From assembly GCF_000745975.1 (NCBI RefSeq), contig NZ_JQKJ01000007.1:62001-126000 (forward strand): a stretch of DNA of 64,000 bases. Reading direction: 5' to 3'. The notes beneath the pieces were generated by a model, which saw only the letters and a list, made by a program, of their open reading frames with translations, had not been told where the DNA came from and did not search any database. Positions 38,194 to 46,404 of this stretch are shown in pieces. The stretch's first letter is position 1. Every line of letters starts with the position of its first letter. The stretch is from Desulfobacter vibrioformis DSM 8776. GTDB lineage: Bacteria > Desulfobacterota > Desulfobacteria > Desulfobacterales > Desulfobacteraceae. Both the position numbers and the translations under genes were made by a program.

Positions 38194-39248
38194 TTGTCAT
38201 CCACCTGTCTCATGGCAAGCCCCAGTGCAATGGGGGCCAGAAGCTGGTACGCTTCCAGTTCGGCAAGTTCTTTGGCCTCGCTGACCAGTCCGGCAAAGGG
38301 ATTAATTTTTGACACTGCTACATTCAGCGCCGCAGTCAATTTTTCAGCCAGCAGGTCTATGAAACCGCCCCCACCGCTGACAACAATCTTTTCCACCCTG
38401 GCATTGCCGGAACTGGACTCAAAGGTATAAACCAGCTCGCAGATATCTGAACACCAGTTGCCGATAACCATGTCATAAAGCGCTTCCAATGATTGTTCAG
38501 ATTCCGGATAATCAATCTGCCCCATGATGATCTGCAATGCCTTTTCCCGGTCAATTTCAAGTTGTTCACTGACAACGGAAACCAGCTGGTAGCACCCGTT
38601 GGTCAGATCCCGTATCATCATGGAATAGTTATTCTGAACGATATTCATACTTGTTTTGGAAGCCCCCACATCGAGCAGCAGGGTGATACGCCCATGATCA
38701 ATATCAGGAAGGATTTCATAAACATTTTGAAGGGCAAACGTATCCACGTCAATAATAACGGGGTTAAGGCCCGACATCTGGATCAGTTCAACATACTCAT
38801 CCACCAGATCCTGTTTTACCGCCACAAGAAGCACATTCATCTGTTCTTCAGAATACTCGCTGTCTCCCAGAATCTGGTAATCGATATTGACATCATCGAT
38901 ATCGTAAGGAATATATTGCTCGGCTTCCGCCCGGATATTTTTATGCAGCTCTTCATCAGACACCTTTGATGTGCTGATGGTCTTGATAATCACGGAATGC
39001 CCGCCGGTGGAAACCGCCACATTTTTTTCCTTGATCTTCTGCGATTTAAATAAGGAGCGAATAATTTCGGACAACCCCGCCATATCGGCAATTCTGCCGT
39101 TCTGAATCATGCCTTCAGGCACCTTTGCGATGCCGAATTTATGAAGGGTCCTGCCTTTCTTGGTCGTTTTCAGTTCGGCCACTTTAACAAATGCAGCCCC
39201 AATGTCTAGGCCTGCAAGATGACTTTTTTTCCCGAATTTCATACGCAT
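38190..39248 (-). CDS. pilM: type IV pilus actin-like protein
   Basis: 352 aa, actin/FtsA-like ATPase fold. Phosphate 1 loop LAGLDIGAAFVKVAEL; further fold landmarks are LLLDVGASKTSMNIV and VVSGGGGFIDLL. It forms the cytoplasmic ring that binds the PilN tail. First gene of the pilMNOPQ operon; GAGGATAG directly precedes the ATG at 39248. The 240-bp region upstream contains a family A repeat between this gene and the divergent sensor kinase. Confidence 0.93.
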   Translation of the reverse strand: MRMKFGKKSHLAGLDIGAAFVKVAELKTTKKGRTLHKFGIAKVPEGMIQNGRIADMAGLSEIIRSLFKSQKIKEKNVAVSTGGHSVIIKTISTSKVSDEELHKNIRAEAEQYIPYDIDDVNIDYQILGDSEYSEEQMNVLLVAVKQDLVDEYVELIQMSGLNPVIIDVDTFALQNVYEILPDIDHGRITLLLDVGASKTSMNIVQNNYSMMIRDLTNGCYQLVSVVSEQLEIDREKALQIIMGQIDYPESEQSLEALYDMVIGNWCSDICELVYTFESSSGNARVEKIVVSGGGGFIDLLAEKLTAALNVAVSKINPFAGLVSEAKELAELEAYQLLAPIALGLAMRQVDDK

Positions 39249-39338
39249 CTATCCTCAATAGTGGCTGTCGCAAAGGGTCTGAACTTAAGAATGTAAATAT
39301 TTATTGATATCCTATATTAATATGACTATATATTCAAC

Positions 39339-39458
39339 GTCATAAAGTTAAGATGCAGATTAAAACCACGAAGTTCACGAAGAACACGAAATTTAGTATG
39401 CTGACATCTTCGTGAATGTCGTACCCGTTGTGGTAAAATAAAACACTCAATGCTTAAG
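39339..39458 (-). repeat. dispersed extragenic repeat, family A copy 2
   Basis: Reverse-orientation copy of the element at 27901-28020. Outer parts match (GTCATAAAGTTAAG on one side, CTCAATGCTTAAG on the other; TAAAACCACGAAG and TGTGGTAAAATAAAA at the arm ends). One arm has decayed, reading CGTGAATGTCGTACCCGTTG. It sits between pilM and the divergent sensor kinase, where both promoters should be. Confidence 0.85.
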
Positions 39459-39488
39459 CGTTATTAAAGATATAAAAAATGGATTAAT

Positions 39489-40922
39489 GTGAAAAAAAAG
39501 CAACTGAACGAGGCTGGCAATTCCGGCTCCCGGCCTTTTGTTCTAGTCAAAGCCTTCACTGTTTCAAGCCTTGTGGTCATGCTTACGGCCACCATTGTTA
39601 TTGCCGCTTTGAATGCCCACTGGGTAAGAAAAATACTGCTTGAAAAAAGTAAAGAGTATAACCGGCTGTTAGTGGAAAACCTCAATCACCAGATATTTTT
39701 AAGATTTGTCTGGCCTGTGGTTTTCAAATATGGGGAGATAAAGCTGCGCGAACCAGGCCAGCATCAGCTTCTTGACACGGTTGTCAAAAGCACCCTGCAC
39801 AGTTTCCATGTGGAAATGGTCAATATCTACGCAACGGATAATGTTATTGCCTACAGTCTGGATAAATCCCGAATCGGCAAAAAAAATGCCGGCGGAGTCT
39901 ATTATGAAAAAGCCATGAAAAGAGAGGTAACCTCCGAGCTGATTCAGCAGGGCAGCTGGATTGAACTGACGTTCTGGTTTCCCCAGGAGACAAAAATTGT
40001 CACCTTTGCCCCTTTAATCCAGGAAGTTCAACTTACCCGGGAAAAGGACAGGATGGTCATCGGCGTTATTGAGATTATCAGGGATGTATCTGACGATTAC
40101 CAGCAGGTATTTAAACTCCAGGGATTGATTGTCGTCAGTTGCGCCATTATCATGGGGATTCTTTTTCTTATTCTCAGATTTGTGGTGAAATATGGAGAAA
40201 ATATTATTGAGCACAGAGCTGAAGAACGGCTCAAACTGGAAGAAAAATTGCGTCAGGCAGAGCACCTGTCTGCAATCGGAGAGATGACTGCCGGTGTATC
40301 CCATGAAATTCGCAATCCTTTAGGTATTATAAAAAGCTCTGCGCAGCTGATGAAAAAAAAGATGGCCAAACTGGACCCCTCCAGCAGTATTCCGGGAATC
40401 ATTGTGGAAGAATCAACCCGCTTAGACCGTATCATCACAGATTTTCTTGATTTTGCAAAACCTAAAATCGCAGACTTAAGACCCTGCTGCCTGGAAGATA
40501 TCATAGAAAAAAACATCGCTTTTTTATCGTCTTCAGATGCGCATAAAGATATCAAGATCATCCGGGAGTGCCAGGGCAACCTGCCGGACATCCTTGGTGA
40601 TCCTGCCATGCTTTACCAGGCATTTTTAAATATTTTTCTAAATGCATTTCAGGCCATGGACCAAAAGGATGGGCGCATCACCATTGCCACATGGCATGAG
40701 CCCGGGTTTGTTTATGCCGGCTTCACAGATACAGGCCCGGGCATTGACGAAGATGTGCTGAAAAAAATCTGGACCCCCTTTTTCACCACCAAGGAAATGG
40801 GAACCGGTTTAGGTCTTGGTATCATTAAAAACATCATTCAGGCGCACAAAGGAGATATCAGCATAACCAATGTCGAACCCTGCGGAACCAGGGTGGAGAT
40901 ACGCCTGCCCTTGGCGCAGTAA
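39489..40922 (+). CDS. membrane sensor histidine kinase (NtrB/AtoS class)
   Basis: 477 aa from a GTG start. TM1 about 20-42, periplasmic sensor of about 170 residues, TM2 about 212-235, then HisKA with phospho-acceptor [11 protein letters not shown] and an HATPase domain (N box NIFLNAFQ, G1 DTGPGID, G2 GTGLGLGI). It should autophosphorylate on His and pass phosphate to the sigma-54 activator encoded 30 nt downstream. Divergent from the pil operon. PilS normally has six TMs, so the topology argues against orthology with PilS even though the location fits. The ligand cannot be told. Confidence 0.9.
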   Translation: MKKKQLNEAGNSGSRPFVLVKAFTVSSLVVMLTATIVIAALNAHWVRKILLEKSKEYNRLLVENLNHQIFLRFVWPVVFKYGEIKLREPGQHQLLDTVVKSTLHSFHVEMVNIYATDNVIAYSLDKSRIGKKNAGGVYYEKAMKREVTSELIQQGSWIELTFWFPQETKIVTFAPLIQEVQLTREKDRMVIGVIEIIRDVSDDYQQVFKLQGLIVVSCAIIMGILFLILRFVVKYGENIIEHRAEERLKLEEKLRQAEHLSAIGEMTAGVSHEIRNPLGIIKSSAQLMKKKMAKLDPSSSIPGIIVEESTRLDRIITDFLDFAKPKIADLRPCCLEDIIEKNIAFLSSSDAHKDIKIIRECQGNLPDILGDPAMLYQAFLNIFLNAFQAMDQKDGRITIATWHEPGFVYAGFTDTGPGIDEDVLKKIWTPFFTTKEMGTGLGLGIIKNIIQAHKGDISITNVEPCGTRVEIRLPLAQ

Positions 40923-40951
40923 AATATCCAGGAATTTATCCGGGAGTTATC

Positions 40952-42343
40952 ATGGAAAACATATTGATTGTAGATGACGAAAAACACTACCCAATGATTA
41001 TAGGGGAAGTTCTGTCCGAAGAAGGGTATACACCGTTCACCGCATCAAGCGGGATGGAGGCCCTGGACATTCTAAATACCCAGCCCATTGACCTGATCTT
41101 ATCCGATGTCAAGATGCCGGGCATGTCCGGCATTGACCTCCTGGAAAAGGCCAAACAGATAAAACCGGATCTTCCGGTGATCATCATGACCGCATTCGGC
41201 AGTGTGGAAAAGGCGGTGGAAGCCATGCACAAGGGCGCCTACACCTTTATTTTAAAACCGTTTGAAAACGAAGCACTCATTGCCCACATTGCCAAGGCCC
41301 TGTCCATGTCCAAAATCGTCAGGGAAAATACGCTGCTTAAAGATGCCATCCAGACCCGGTACCAGTTTGACAACATCATTGGTAAAAGCAACCCCATGCA
41401 GGCCCTGTACGAAATTATTAAAAAGGTGGCCCCCACCAGTGCCTCGGTGCTCGTTGAAGGGGAAAGCGGCACTGGCAAGGAACTTGTGGCCAAATCGATT
41501 CATTATAACAGCATGCGCAAGGATCATGCCCTGGTTGCGGTGAACTGTTCTGCCTTTGCCGAGTCTCTTTTGGAAAGCGAACTTTTCGGACATGAAAAAG
41601 GGGCGTTCACCGGTGCGGTGGGGTTGAAAAAAGGCCGGTTTGAAATGGCTGATAAAGGCACGCTTTTCCTGGATGAAATCGGGGAGCTGCCCATGCCGCT
41701 TCAGGTGAAACTGTTACGGGTACTCCAGGAACGTACTGTGGAGCGGGTCGGCGGGACCGCAAGCCTGCCTGTGGATTTCAGGCTCATTGCCGCCACCAAT
41801 AAGATCCTGGAAGATGAAGTTAACAAAGGCAATTTCAGGCAAGATTTGTACTATCGCCTCAACGTGGTCAAAGCCAGCATCCCCCCTTTGCGTGACAGAC
41901 TGGGGGACATTCCTTTGCTTATTAACCATTTTATTAAAAAATACACCCAGGGCCCGGAGTCCGCAGGGGGTGTCACAGGCATTGACAAAGAAGCGGTCCA
42001 GCGGCTGTGTGAGTATGAGTGGAAAGGCAATGTCAGGGAGCTGGAAAATGTCATTGAACGGGCCGTTATCCTGGCCCCGGGCAGCATGATCACCGTTTCG
42101 GACCTGCCGGCCCAGATCCGCAATCCCAAATCCGGCACACTTCAACTTGACGGCATTCCTGATGGCGTAGGCCTTTCAGAAACCCTTGCCGCAGTAGAAA
42201 AAAGAATGATTCTGCGGGCAATGAAGATGGCCGGCAATGTCCAGACCCAAGCCGCACAGATCCTTGGTATTGGAAAAAGCGGATTAAACCAGAAACTAAA
42301 AAAATTTAATCTGGACAAGGAGTTAAAGCAGGATGAAAAATGA
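40952..42343 (+). CDS. sigma-54-dependent response regulator (NtrC family)
   Basis: 463 aa with three domains. Receiver 1-120 has acidic pocket DDE near residue 9, phospho-acceptor Asp52 in SDVKMPG and Lys102 in LKPF. The AAA+ domain has Walker A GESGTGKE (170-177), sigma-54 contact loop GAFTGA (218-223) and Walker [11 protein letters not shown]. The C-terminal Fis-type HTH reads [17 protein letters not shown]. All residues needed for activity are present. Paired with the kinase upstream. Targets are unknown; the adjacent pil operon is a candidate, but no -24/-12 promoter was found there. Confidence 0.93.
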   Translation: MENILIVDDEKHYPMIIGEVLSEEGYTPFTASSGMEALDILNTQPIDLILSDVKMPGMSGIDLLEKAKQIKPDLPVIIMTAFGSVEKAVEAMHKGAYTFILKPFENEALIAHIAKALSMSKIVRENTLLKDAIQTRYQFDNIIGKSNPMQALYEIIKKVAPTSASVLVEGESGTGKELVAKSIHYNSMRKDHALVAVNCSAFAESLLESELFGHEKGAFTGAVGLKKGRFEMADKGTLFLDEIGELPMPLQVKLLRVLQERTVERVGGTASLPVDFRLIAATNKILEDEVNKGNFRQDLYYRLNVVKASIPPLRDRLGDIPLLINHFIKKYTQGPESAGGVTGIDKEAVQRLCEYEWKGNVRELENVIERAVILAPGSMITVSDLPAQIRNPKSGTLQLDGIPDGVGLSETLAAVEKRMILRAMKMAGNVQTQAAQILGIGKSGLNQKLKKFNLDKELKQDEK

Positions 42344-42620
42344 TATTAAACCGGAGTTCAAAATTTTGAATCCCGGGAAAGATCATTATTCAGGGAAGAC
42401 ACGCACTTTACGGGAAAATGGCATATTAAAAGTTCAAAATTTTGAACCCTGTCATGCCATAACCACATAAGCAGCATTTTATTTTTTTACAAAAAATAAA
42501 ATATATGTTTAATTTTCAGTTGATTATATATTTTATGAATTATTTTGAGTTGAATGGCAGGGAATTTGCTTTTAATAATTATCACTAACCACGGTTAGTG
42601 TTTTCATCTTTTTTTCCTTT
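42344..42620. other. convergent intergenic region with paired palindromes
   Basis: Gene-free. It contains the perfect 14-bp palindrome TTCAAAATTTTGAA twice (42357-42370 and 42433-42446). The first is nested in a larger CCGG...CCGG hairpin just after the regulator stop; the second extends to 16 bp (GTTC...GAAC). A further hairpin CACTAACC-AC-GGTTAGTG at 42583-42600 is followed by T-rich sequence. The middle is strongly AT-rich. Confidence 0.6.
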
Positions 42621-42623
42621 TCT

Positions 42624-42656
42624 AAAAAAGGCTGCCCTGCCCAGGCAGCCTTTTTT
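42624..42656. terminator. bidirectional rho-independent terminator
   Basis: AAAAAAGGCTGCC, 7-nt loop, GGCAGCCTTTTTT: a perfect 13-bp inverted repeat with T-tracts for both strands. It is shared by the response regulator (plus) and the YfgM-like gene (minus). Confidence 0.9.
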
Positions 42657-42680
42657 AGTTTGTATGTCAATGTCATAACA

Positions 42681-43379
42681 CTATTGAGCTGAGATTCGGG
42701 CCTGGGCAATGGCCTTATACATGGAAGTGCCCTGGCTTTCGGCAATTTTTTCATACATCCGGCGGCTGGCATCCGCATCATTGAGTTTTTCATAAATCAG
42801 GGCCAGGGCAAACCGGGCATCATCCTTTAAAAGGTTTGATGGGCCCTCTTCCACACGCAAATAATAAGATTTTCCCTGTTCCGGATCATTTTTCAATTCA
42901 CAGATGGTTCCCAGGGTGCAAAGCAAAAAGTTTTTCACGCCGGCCTTATCCCCCATACTTGACAGAGCCCGGGAATACAGATCAAATGCGTGATCATAGT
43001 CCTTGGCCTCAAAACATATGTTCCCGAAATTGATCAATGCCATGCGCCCGGCACTGGTGTTTGGATATTCATCAAAAAGGGTTTGAAAATCATCCTTAAC
43101 CGCATCATATCCTTTCCGGGCATCCCGGTCCTGGGAATAGTGTTCCTCATATTTCTCATAGGCTTTGGCAGCCAGTTCGGACGCCTTGACTTCAGACTGT
43201 TTAAAACTGAACAGAATCGCAGAAAACACAACCACCACCCCAACCAAAGCACCGGCTGAGATCATCAATAGTTTTTTATGGGCTAAGACCCATTCAACAG
43301 ATCTGCTGATACTTTCCTGGAACGGATCCATCTGGGTCAGTTCTCTTTTCCGCTCATTTGATACGCCTTGATTCGCCAT
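42681..43379 (-). CDS. YfgM-like membrane-anchored TPR protein
   Basis: 232 aa. Cytoplasmic N-terminus, single TM at about 38-60 (LLMISAGALVGVVVVFSAILF), then TPR helices to the end (AYEKYEEHYSQDRDARKGYD, FALALIYEKLNDADASRRMY). YfgM and relatives are periplasm-facing TPR proteins that associate with the Sec translocon or act as chaperone adaptors; the exact role here is inferred from layout. It precedes the terminator at 42624. The SH3 gene lies 73 bp upstream on the same strand. Confidence 0.75.
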   Translation of the reverse strand: MANQGVSNERKRELTQMDPFQESISRSVEWVLAHKKLLMISAGALVGVVVVFSAILFSFKQSEVKASELAAKAYEKYEEHYSQDRDARKGYDAVKDDFQTLFDEYPNTSAGRMALINFGNICFEAKDYDHAFDLYSRALSSMGDKAGVKNFLLCTLGTICELKNDPEQGKSYYLRVEEGPSNLLKDDARFALALIYEKLNDADASRRMYEKIAESQGTSMYKAIAQARISAQ

Positions 43380-43452
43380 GAAATTTTACCTATAAAATTA
43401 ATTTGTTATCTGATTGTTTGTCTGAATTATTTGCCTGAATTCTTTGTCTGGG

Positions 43453-43914
43453 CTACCATACCAACGTTTTAAAAATCCAGCCAATTTCGCCGTCAGCATG
43501 CTCAATGTTAATCCAGTCCCCTTTACGGCCGAGTACCTTGAAAGGAACACCTCGTTCCACTCTGAGTATTATGTTTTTGTCATTTGATTCATCCGGTGTT
43601 GAGCGGACGTTGCATTTTGATTTCATTGAAATTACCGTATCTGTTTTTCCCAGCAGGGTGTTATGAATCCAAGCCGAATCCCCTTCAAAATCCTTAACCT
43701 CGTACCAGTCCTCTTTTTTATTAATCACAAGAAAAGGGTGGTATTTTTCCACCTGCCACAGCACCTTGTATTGGGTTCCTGCACCGTTTCTTAAATTGGC
43801 AACGGAAGATTTTACCGATAACCGTTCCGAGGCCAAAGCAATGCCGGTACCGAGGAAAATAAAAATACAACAAGCTGAAAATATTAAAAATTTTTTTTCT
43901 ATTACACGATACAT
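43453..43914 (-). CDS. secreted bacterial SH3-domain protein
   Basis: 153 aa. Signal peptide (FSACCIFIFLGTGIALA) followed by two SH3b-type modules: about 33-88 (SVANLRNGAGTQYKVLWQVE, then YPF-like HPFLVIN) and about 94-153 (CNVRSTPDESNDKNIILRVE, then IGWIFKTLVW). SH3b modules bind peptidoglycan or other envelope ligands. RBS CGGAGA is 6 nt upstream. Likely in one transcript with the YfgM-like gene. No catalytic domain. Confidence 0.8.
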   Translation of the reverse strand: MYRVIEKKFLIFSACCIFIFLGTGIALASERLSVKSSVANLRNGAGTQYKVLWQVEKYHPFLVINKKEDWYEVKDFEGDSAWIHNTLLGKTDTVISMKSKCNVRSTPDESNDKNIILRVERGVPFKVLGRKGDWINIEHADGEIGWIFKTLVW

Positions 43915-43973
43915 AAATATCTCCGGTCGACTTCAATTTCAATCATATCGTACCCGGTATATCAGAAAAGCAC

Positions 43974-43999
43974 CTTGGCATGCAAGGTATAGTGCCAAG
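43974..43999 (-). terminator. hairpin after the Fur-FeoA gene
   Basis: CTTGGCA, 12-nt loop, TGCCAAG, 30 nt past the stop codon on the minus strand and followed by GTGCTTTTC. A modest terminator candidate. Confidence 0.4.
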
Positions 44000-44029
44000 C
44001 CTTTCATCCCGTCCTGATGCAAAAAAAAG

Positions 44030-45004
44030 TTACGGAACGATGTTCTCCACAAAGATTTTCGAAGCATCTTTTTCTGACAGAAAAAAACGATGCCCCCGCA
44101 CCATGACCTCAATGGAATCTGATGACGGGCTGTTATTCATTACCCGGACAAGAACGCCCTGGAGAAACCCCATCTTTCCCAGCCGCCGCCGGGAAAAGTG
44201 TCCGCCGTTCACCCGGGCAATACTCCCCTGTTTTCCCGGTGCCATGCGGGTAAGCGGCAGGGATTCATTGTTGAGAAACGGCAGGCATTCCTCCCCTGCT
44301 CCGTCATTGAATGCCCCCCCGGGTCTTTTTTCGGGACGAACCCAGATTTTTGCAGCCATGCCTGCACACAGAATCAGCCGGTTGCAATCCGATGCAATGA
44401 CAATCTGCCCCCCCATGGCACTGGAAATGATTTCAACAAAGATACCTGTCCGAAGCCCCATGGACGCAAACCGCATCTGCATGTTCCTGCCAGCAGCCAC
44501 ATTGACGATCTCAACCCTTTCTCCGATTCTGGCCCTGGACAAGGGGATCAGATCGTCCCGTTCAGCCATGCACTGCCCGCAAAGGCCATAAATCTCCATT
44601 TTATGCTGGAGCATGAAAAAACCATATTCAGCAGCCAGTTTGTCCTGAAGGTTTTCTAAAGCCTCATCATGGAACTCAACAATTGCACCGCATTGGGTGC
44701 AGACCATATGATCATGATGCACCCCGAGATGGCGGTGTTCGTATCGAATGGTTTCATCCCGGTCAAATACCACCTGGCGGGCAAATCCGAACCGGCACAG
44801 CTGTGCCATGCACTGGCGCAGAAATTCCTCATCCACACCCAGGCCATCCTGCCTGACCTGATCGGCAATCTGGGCCAGAGTGACATGGCTTTCCAATTTT
44901 AAAAAAGATTCCAGTATCTGAAACCGCTCCTCAAAGCGGTCAAGCCCCCGCTGGCCAAAAAGGCGGCGGAACTGCTCTTTTTCCTGCTGATGCCTGTCCG
45001 GCAT
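44030..45004 (-). CDS. Fur-family regulator fused to two FeoA domains
   Basis: 324 aa from ATG 45004 (GGAG 9 nt upstream). The frame extends upstream but has no family match there. Residues 1-150 are a Fur domain: winged helix, then the metal-site run HRHLGVHHDH (90-99), CxxC at 102-105 and CGQC at 142-145. Residues 152-224 and 247-323 are two FeoA/SH3-like domains (RARIGERVEIVNV, RFASMGLRTGIFVEI; SRRRLGKMGFLQGVLVRV). FeoA domains normally occur free, or at the C-terminus of DtxR-type regulators. This looks like a convergent build: iron-sensing Fur with DtxR-like accessory domains. Two palindromes lie upstream. It is likely an iron-responsive repressor, possibly tuned by the FeoA parts. Confidence 0.88.
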   Translation of the reverse strand: MPDRHQQEKEQFRRLFGQRGLDRFEERFQILESFLKLESHVTLAQIADQVRQDGLGVDEEFLRQCMAQLCRFGFARQVVFDRDETIRYEHRHLGVHHDHMVCTQCGAIVEFHDEALENLQDKLAAEYGFFMLQHKMEIYGLCGQCMAERDDLIPLSRARIGERVEIVNVAAGRNMQMRFASMGLRTGIFVEIISSAMGGQIVIASDCNRLILCAGMAAKIWVRPEKRPGGAFNDGAGEECLPFLNNESLPLTRMAPGKQGSIARVNGGHFSRRRLGKMGFLQGVLVRVMNNSPSSDSIEVMVRGHRFFLSEKDASKIFVENIVP

Positions 45005-45041
45005 ATTTTTAAACTCCTCTTTAAACGACCGCGGTTCTAAC

Positions 45042-45055
45042 CCGGGTATACCCGG
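45042..45055 (-). promoter_or_regulatory. 14-bp palindrome upstream of fur-feoA
   Basis: CCGGGTATACCCGG, perfect, in the leader 38 nt before the start codon. It could be an autoregulatory operator. It differs from the AT-rich classical Fur box. Confidence 0.5.
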
Positions 45056-45110
45056 ATTACACCTTGCAGCTAAAAATGAAAGGCTTCTTAAACATTTCAT
45101 AGAGATCATA

Positions 45111-45139
45111 TAAATAATATAGGTCCAACCCCTTGTCAA
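45111..45139 (-). promoter_or_regulatory. sigma-70-like promoter of fur-feoA
   Basis: Minus strand: consensus -35 TTGACA at 45139-45134, 17-nt spacer, weaker -10 TATTTA at 45116-45111. A 6-bp inverted repeat (ATGAAA / TTTCAT, 45076-45100) lies just downstream, over the likely transcription start. Confidence 0.5.
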
Positions 45140-45175
45140 TATAGCCATTTACCCAGGTCCAACGCTGAATATCGT

Positions 45176-45205
45176 TTGACACCGGCGGTTAGCTTCCTTT
45201 AAAAT
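45176..45205 (+). promoter_or_regulatory. sigma-70 promoter of the SPFH operon
   Basis: Exact -35 TTGACA at 45176-45181, 18-nt spacer, -10 TAAAAT at 45200-45205 (5 of 6 to consensus). It gives a leader of about 50 nt to the ATG at 45262. Back-to-back with the fur-feoA promoter. Confidence 0.65.
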
Positions 45206-45261
45206 AAAAGCTCTCTTTTTTTAATTCAAATCCGTTCAAAAAAAACAGCAAGGGGGCGCCC

Positions 45262-46404
45262 ATGGGAACCAACAACCTGATTTACCTTGAAATACTGGAG
45301 TGGTTTGACGAAACCGGACAGGAACTGGTTCACCGTCTGCCTGAAAAAGGCTCCGGCGAAATCAAATTCGGGGCCCAGCTCATTGTCCGGGAGAGCCAGG
45401 CCGCAGTCTTCTTCTACCAGGGAAAGGCTGTTGGCGCCTTTGGTCCCGGCCGGCACACCCTAAAAACCGCCAACATCCCCATTTTAACAAAAATCGCAAG
45501 CCTTCCCTGGGCCATGGAGAGCCCGCTGAAAGCAGAAGTATACTTTATCAACTTAAAAACCTTTACCAACCTGAAATGGGGAACCCGGGACCCGGTGGCA
45601 TTCAAGGACAAGGCCCTTGGCCTGGTGAGGCTCAGGGCCTTTGGTGTCTTTAACTTGAAAATTGTCCAGCCGGTCCTGTTCGTCAACACCCTGGCCGGTA
45701 CCCAGGGCATTTATACAAGTTCTGATATCAGTGATTACCTTAACCAGGTGGTGGTCTCCAGGTTTAACGACTATATTGGAGATAAGATATCCTCCATTTT
45801 TGATCTGCCGGAACATTACGATGAATTGGGCAAAGGCCTGGCCCAAAGGCTGCATGAGGATTTCAGCGGATTCGGACTGGATCTGACCCATCTTTACATC
45901 AATGCCATCACCCCGCCCCCCGAGGTCCAGCAGGCCATTGATGACAAAAGCCGGTTAGGGCTGTTTGATGACATGAACAAACTGATGCAGATGAAAACCG
46001 CCATGGCCATGGAAAAGATTGCTGAGAACCCCCAGGGCATAGCCTCGGACGGGGCCCAGGCAGGACTGGGCCTAGGCATCGGCATGATGCTGCCCGGCAT
46101 ATTTTCCCAGCAGATGCCTTCCCCGGCAGGACAGCCGGCAAACCAGGCCGCCATGGCCACAGCCTGTCCGGAGTGCCAGAACCAGATTCCCCTGGACGCA
46201 AAATTCTGTCCCCAGTGCGGCCACCAGCAGGTGATCTTTGCCCGGTGCCAGTATTGCGGCAAAAACATCACACCCGGCACAAAATTCTGCCCCAGATGCG
46301 GAAAACAGGTCATGGAAAAGATAAAAGAAAAAACCTGCGGCAATTGCGGGGCAAAAAATCTGCCTGGTGCAATGTTCTGCAACCAGTGCGGAGAAAAATA
46401 TTAG
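45262..46404 (+). CDS. SPFH-domain protein with C-terminal zinc ribbons (YdjI / virion-core-like)
   Basis: 380 aa. Residues about 1-270 are the SPFH (band-7-like) domain of the bacterial YdjI / poxvirus 'virion core protein' type: ESQAAVFFYQGKAVGAFGPG near the start, FGVFNLKIVQPVLFV, then LYINAITPPPEVQQAIDDKS. A hydrophobic Gly/Ala/Met-rich stretch at about 265-295 is followed by three zinc ribbons (CPECQ/CPQCG, CQYCG/CPRCG, CGNCG/CNQCG). Relatives act in membrane-stress or phage-shock-type envelope systems. RBS AGGGGG. First gene of a seven-gene plus-strand run, and it overlaps the next gene. Confidence 0.85.
   Translation: MGTNNLIYLEILEWFDETGQELVHRLPEKGSGEIKFGAQLIVRESQAAVFFYQGKAVGAFGPGRHTLKTANIPILTKIASLPWAMESPLKAEVYFINLKTFTNLKWGTRDPVAFKDKALGLVRLRAFGVFNLKIVQPVLFVNTLAGTQGIYTSSDISDYLNQVVVSRFNDYIGDKISSIFDLPEHYDELGKGLAQRLHEDFSGFGLDLTHLYINAITPPPEVQQAIDDKSRLGLFDDMNKLMQMKTAMAMEKIAENPQGIASDGAQAGLGLGIGMMLPGIFSQQMPSPAGQPANQAAMATACPECQNQIPLDAKFCPQCGHQQVIFARCQYCGKNITPGTKFCPRCGKQVMEKIKEKTCGNCGAKNLPGAMFCNQCGEKY

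Noticed and set aside
42583-42600. Hairpin CACTAACC/GGTTAGTG as main terminator of the response regulator
   Set aside because: The stem is only 8 bp with a 2-nt loop; the stronger bidirectional terminator follows at 42624-42656.
43980-43998. Sigma-54-like promoter TGGCAC...TTGCA on the minus strand
   Set aside because: GG to GC spacing is 11 nt instead of 10, and the sequence is part of a hairpin after the Fur-FeoA gene, not upstream of any gene.
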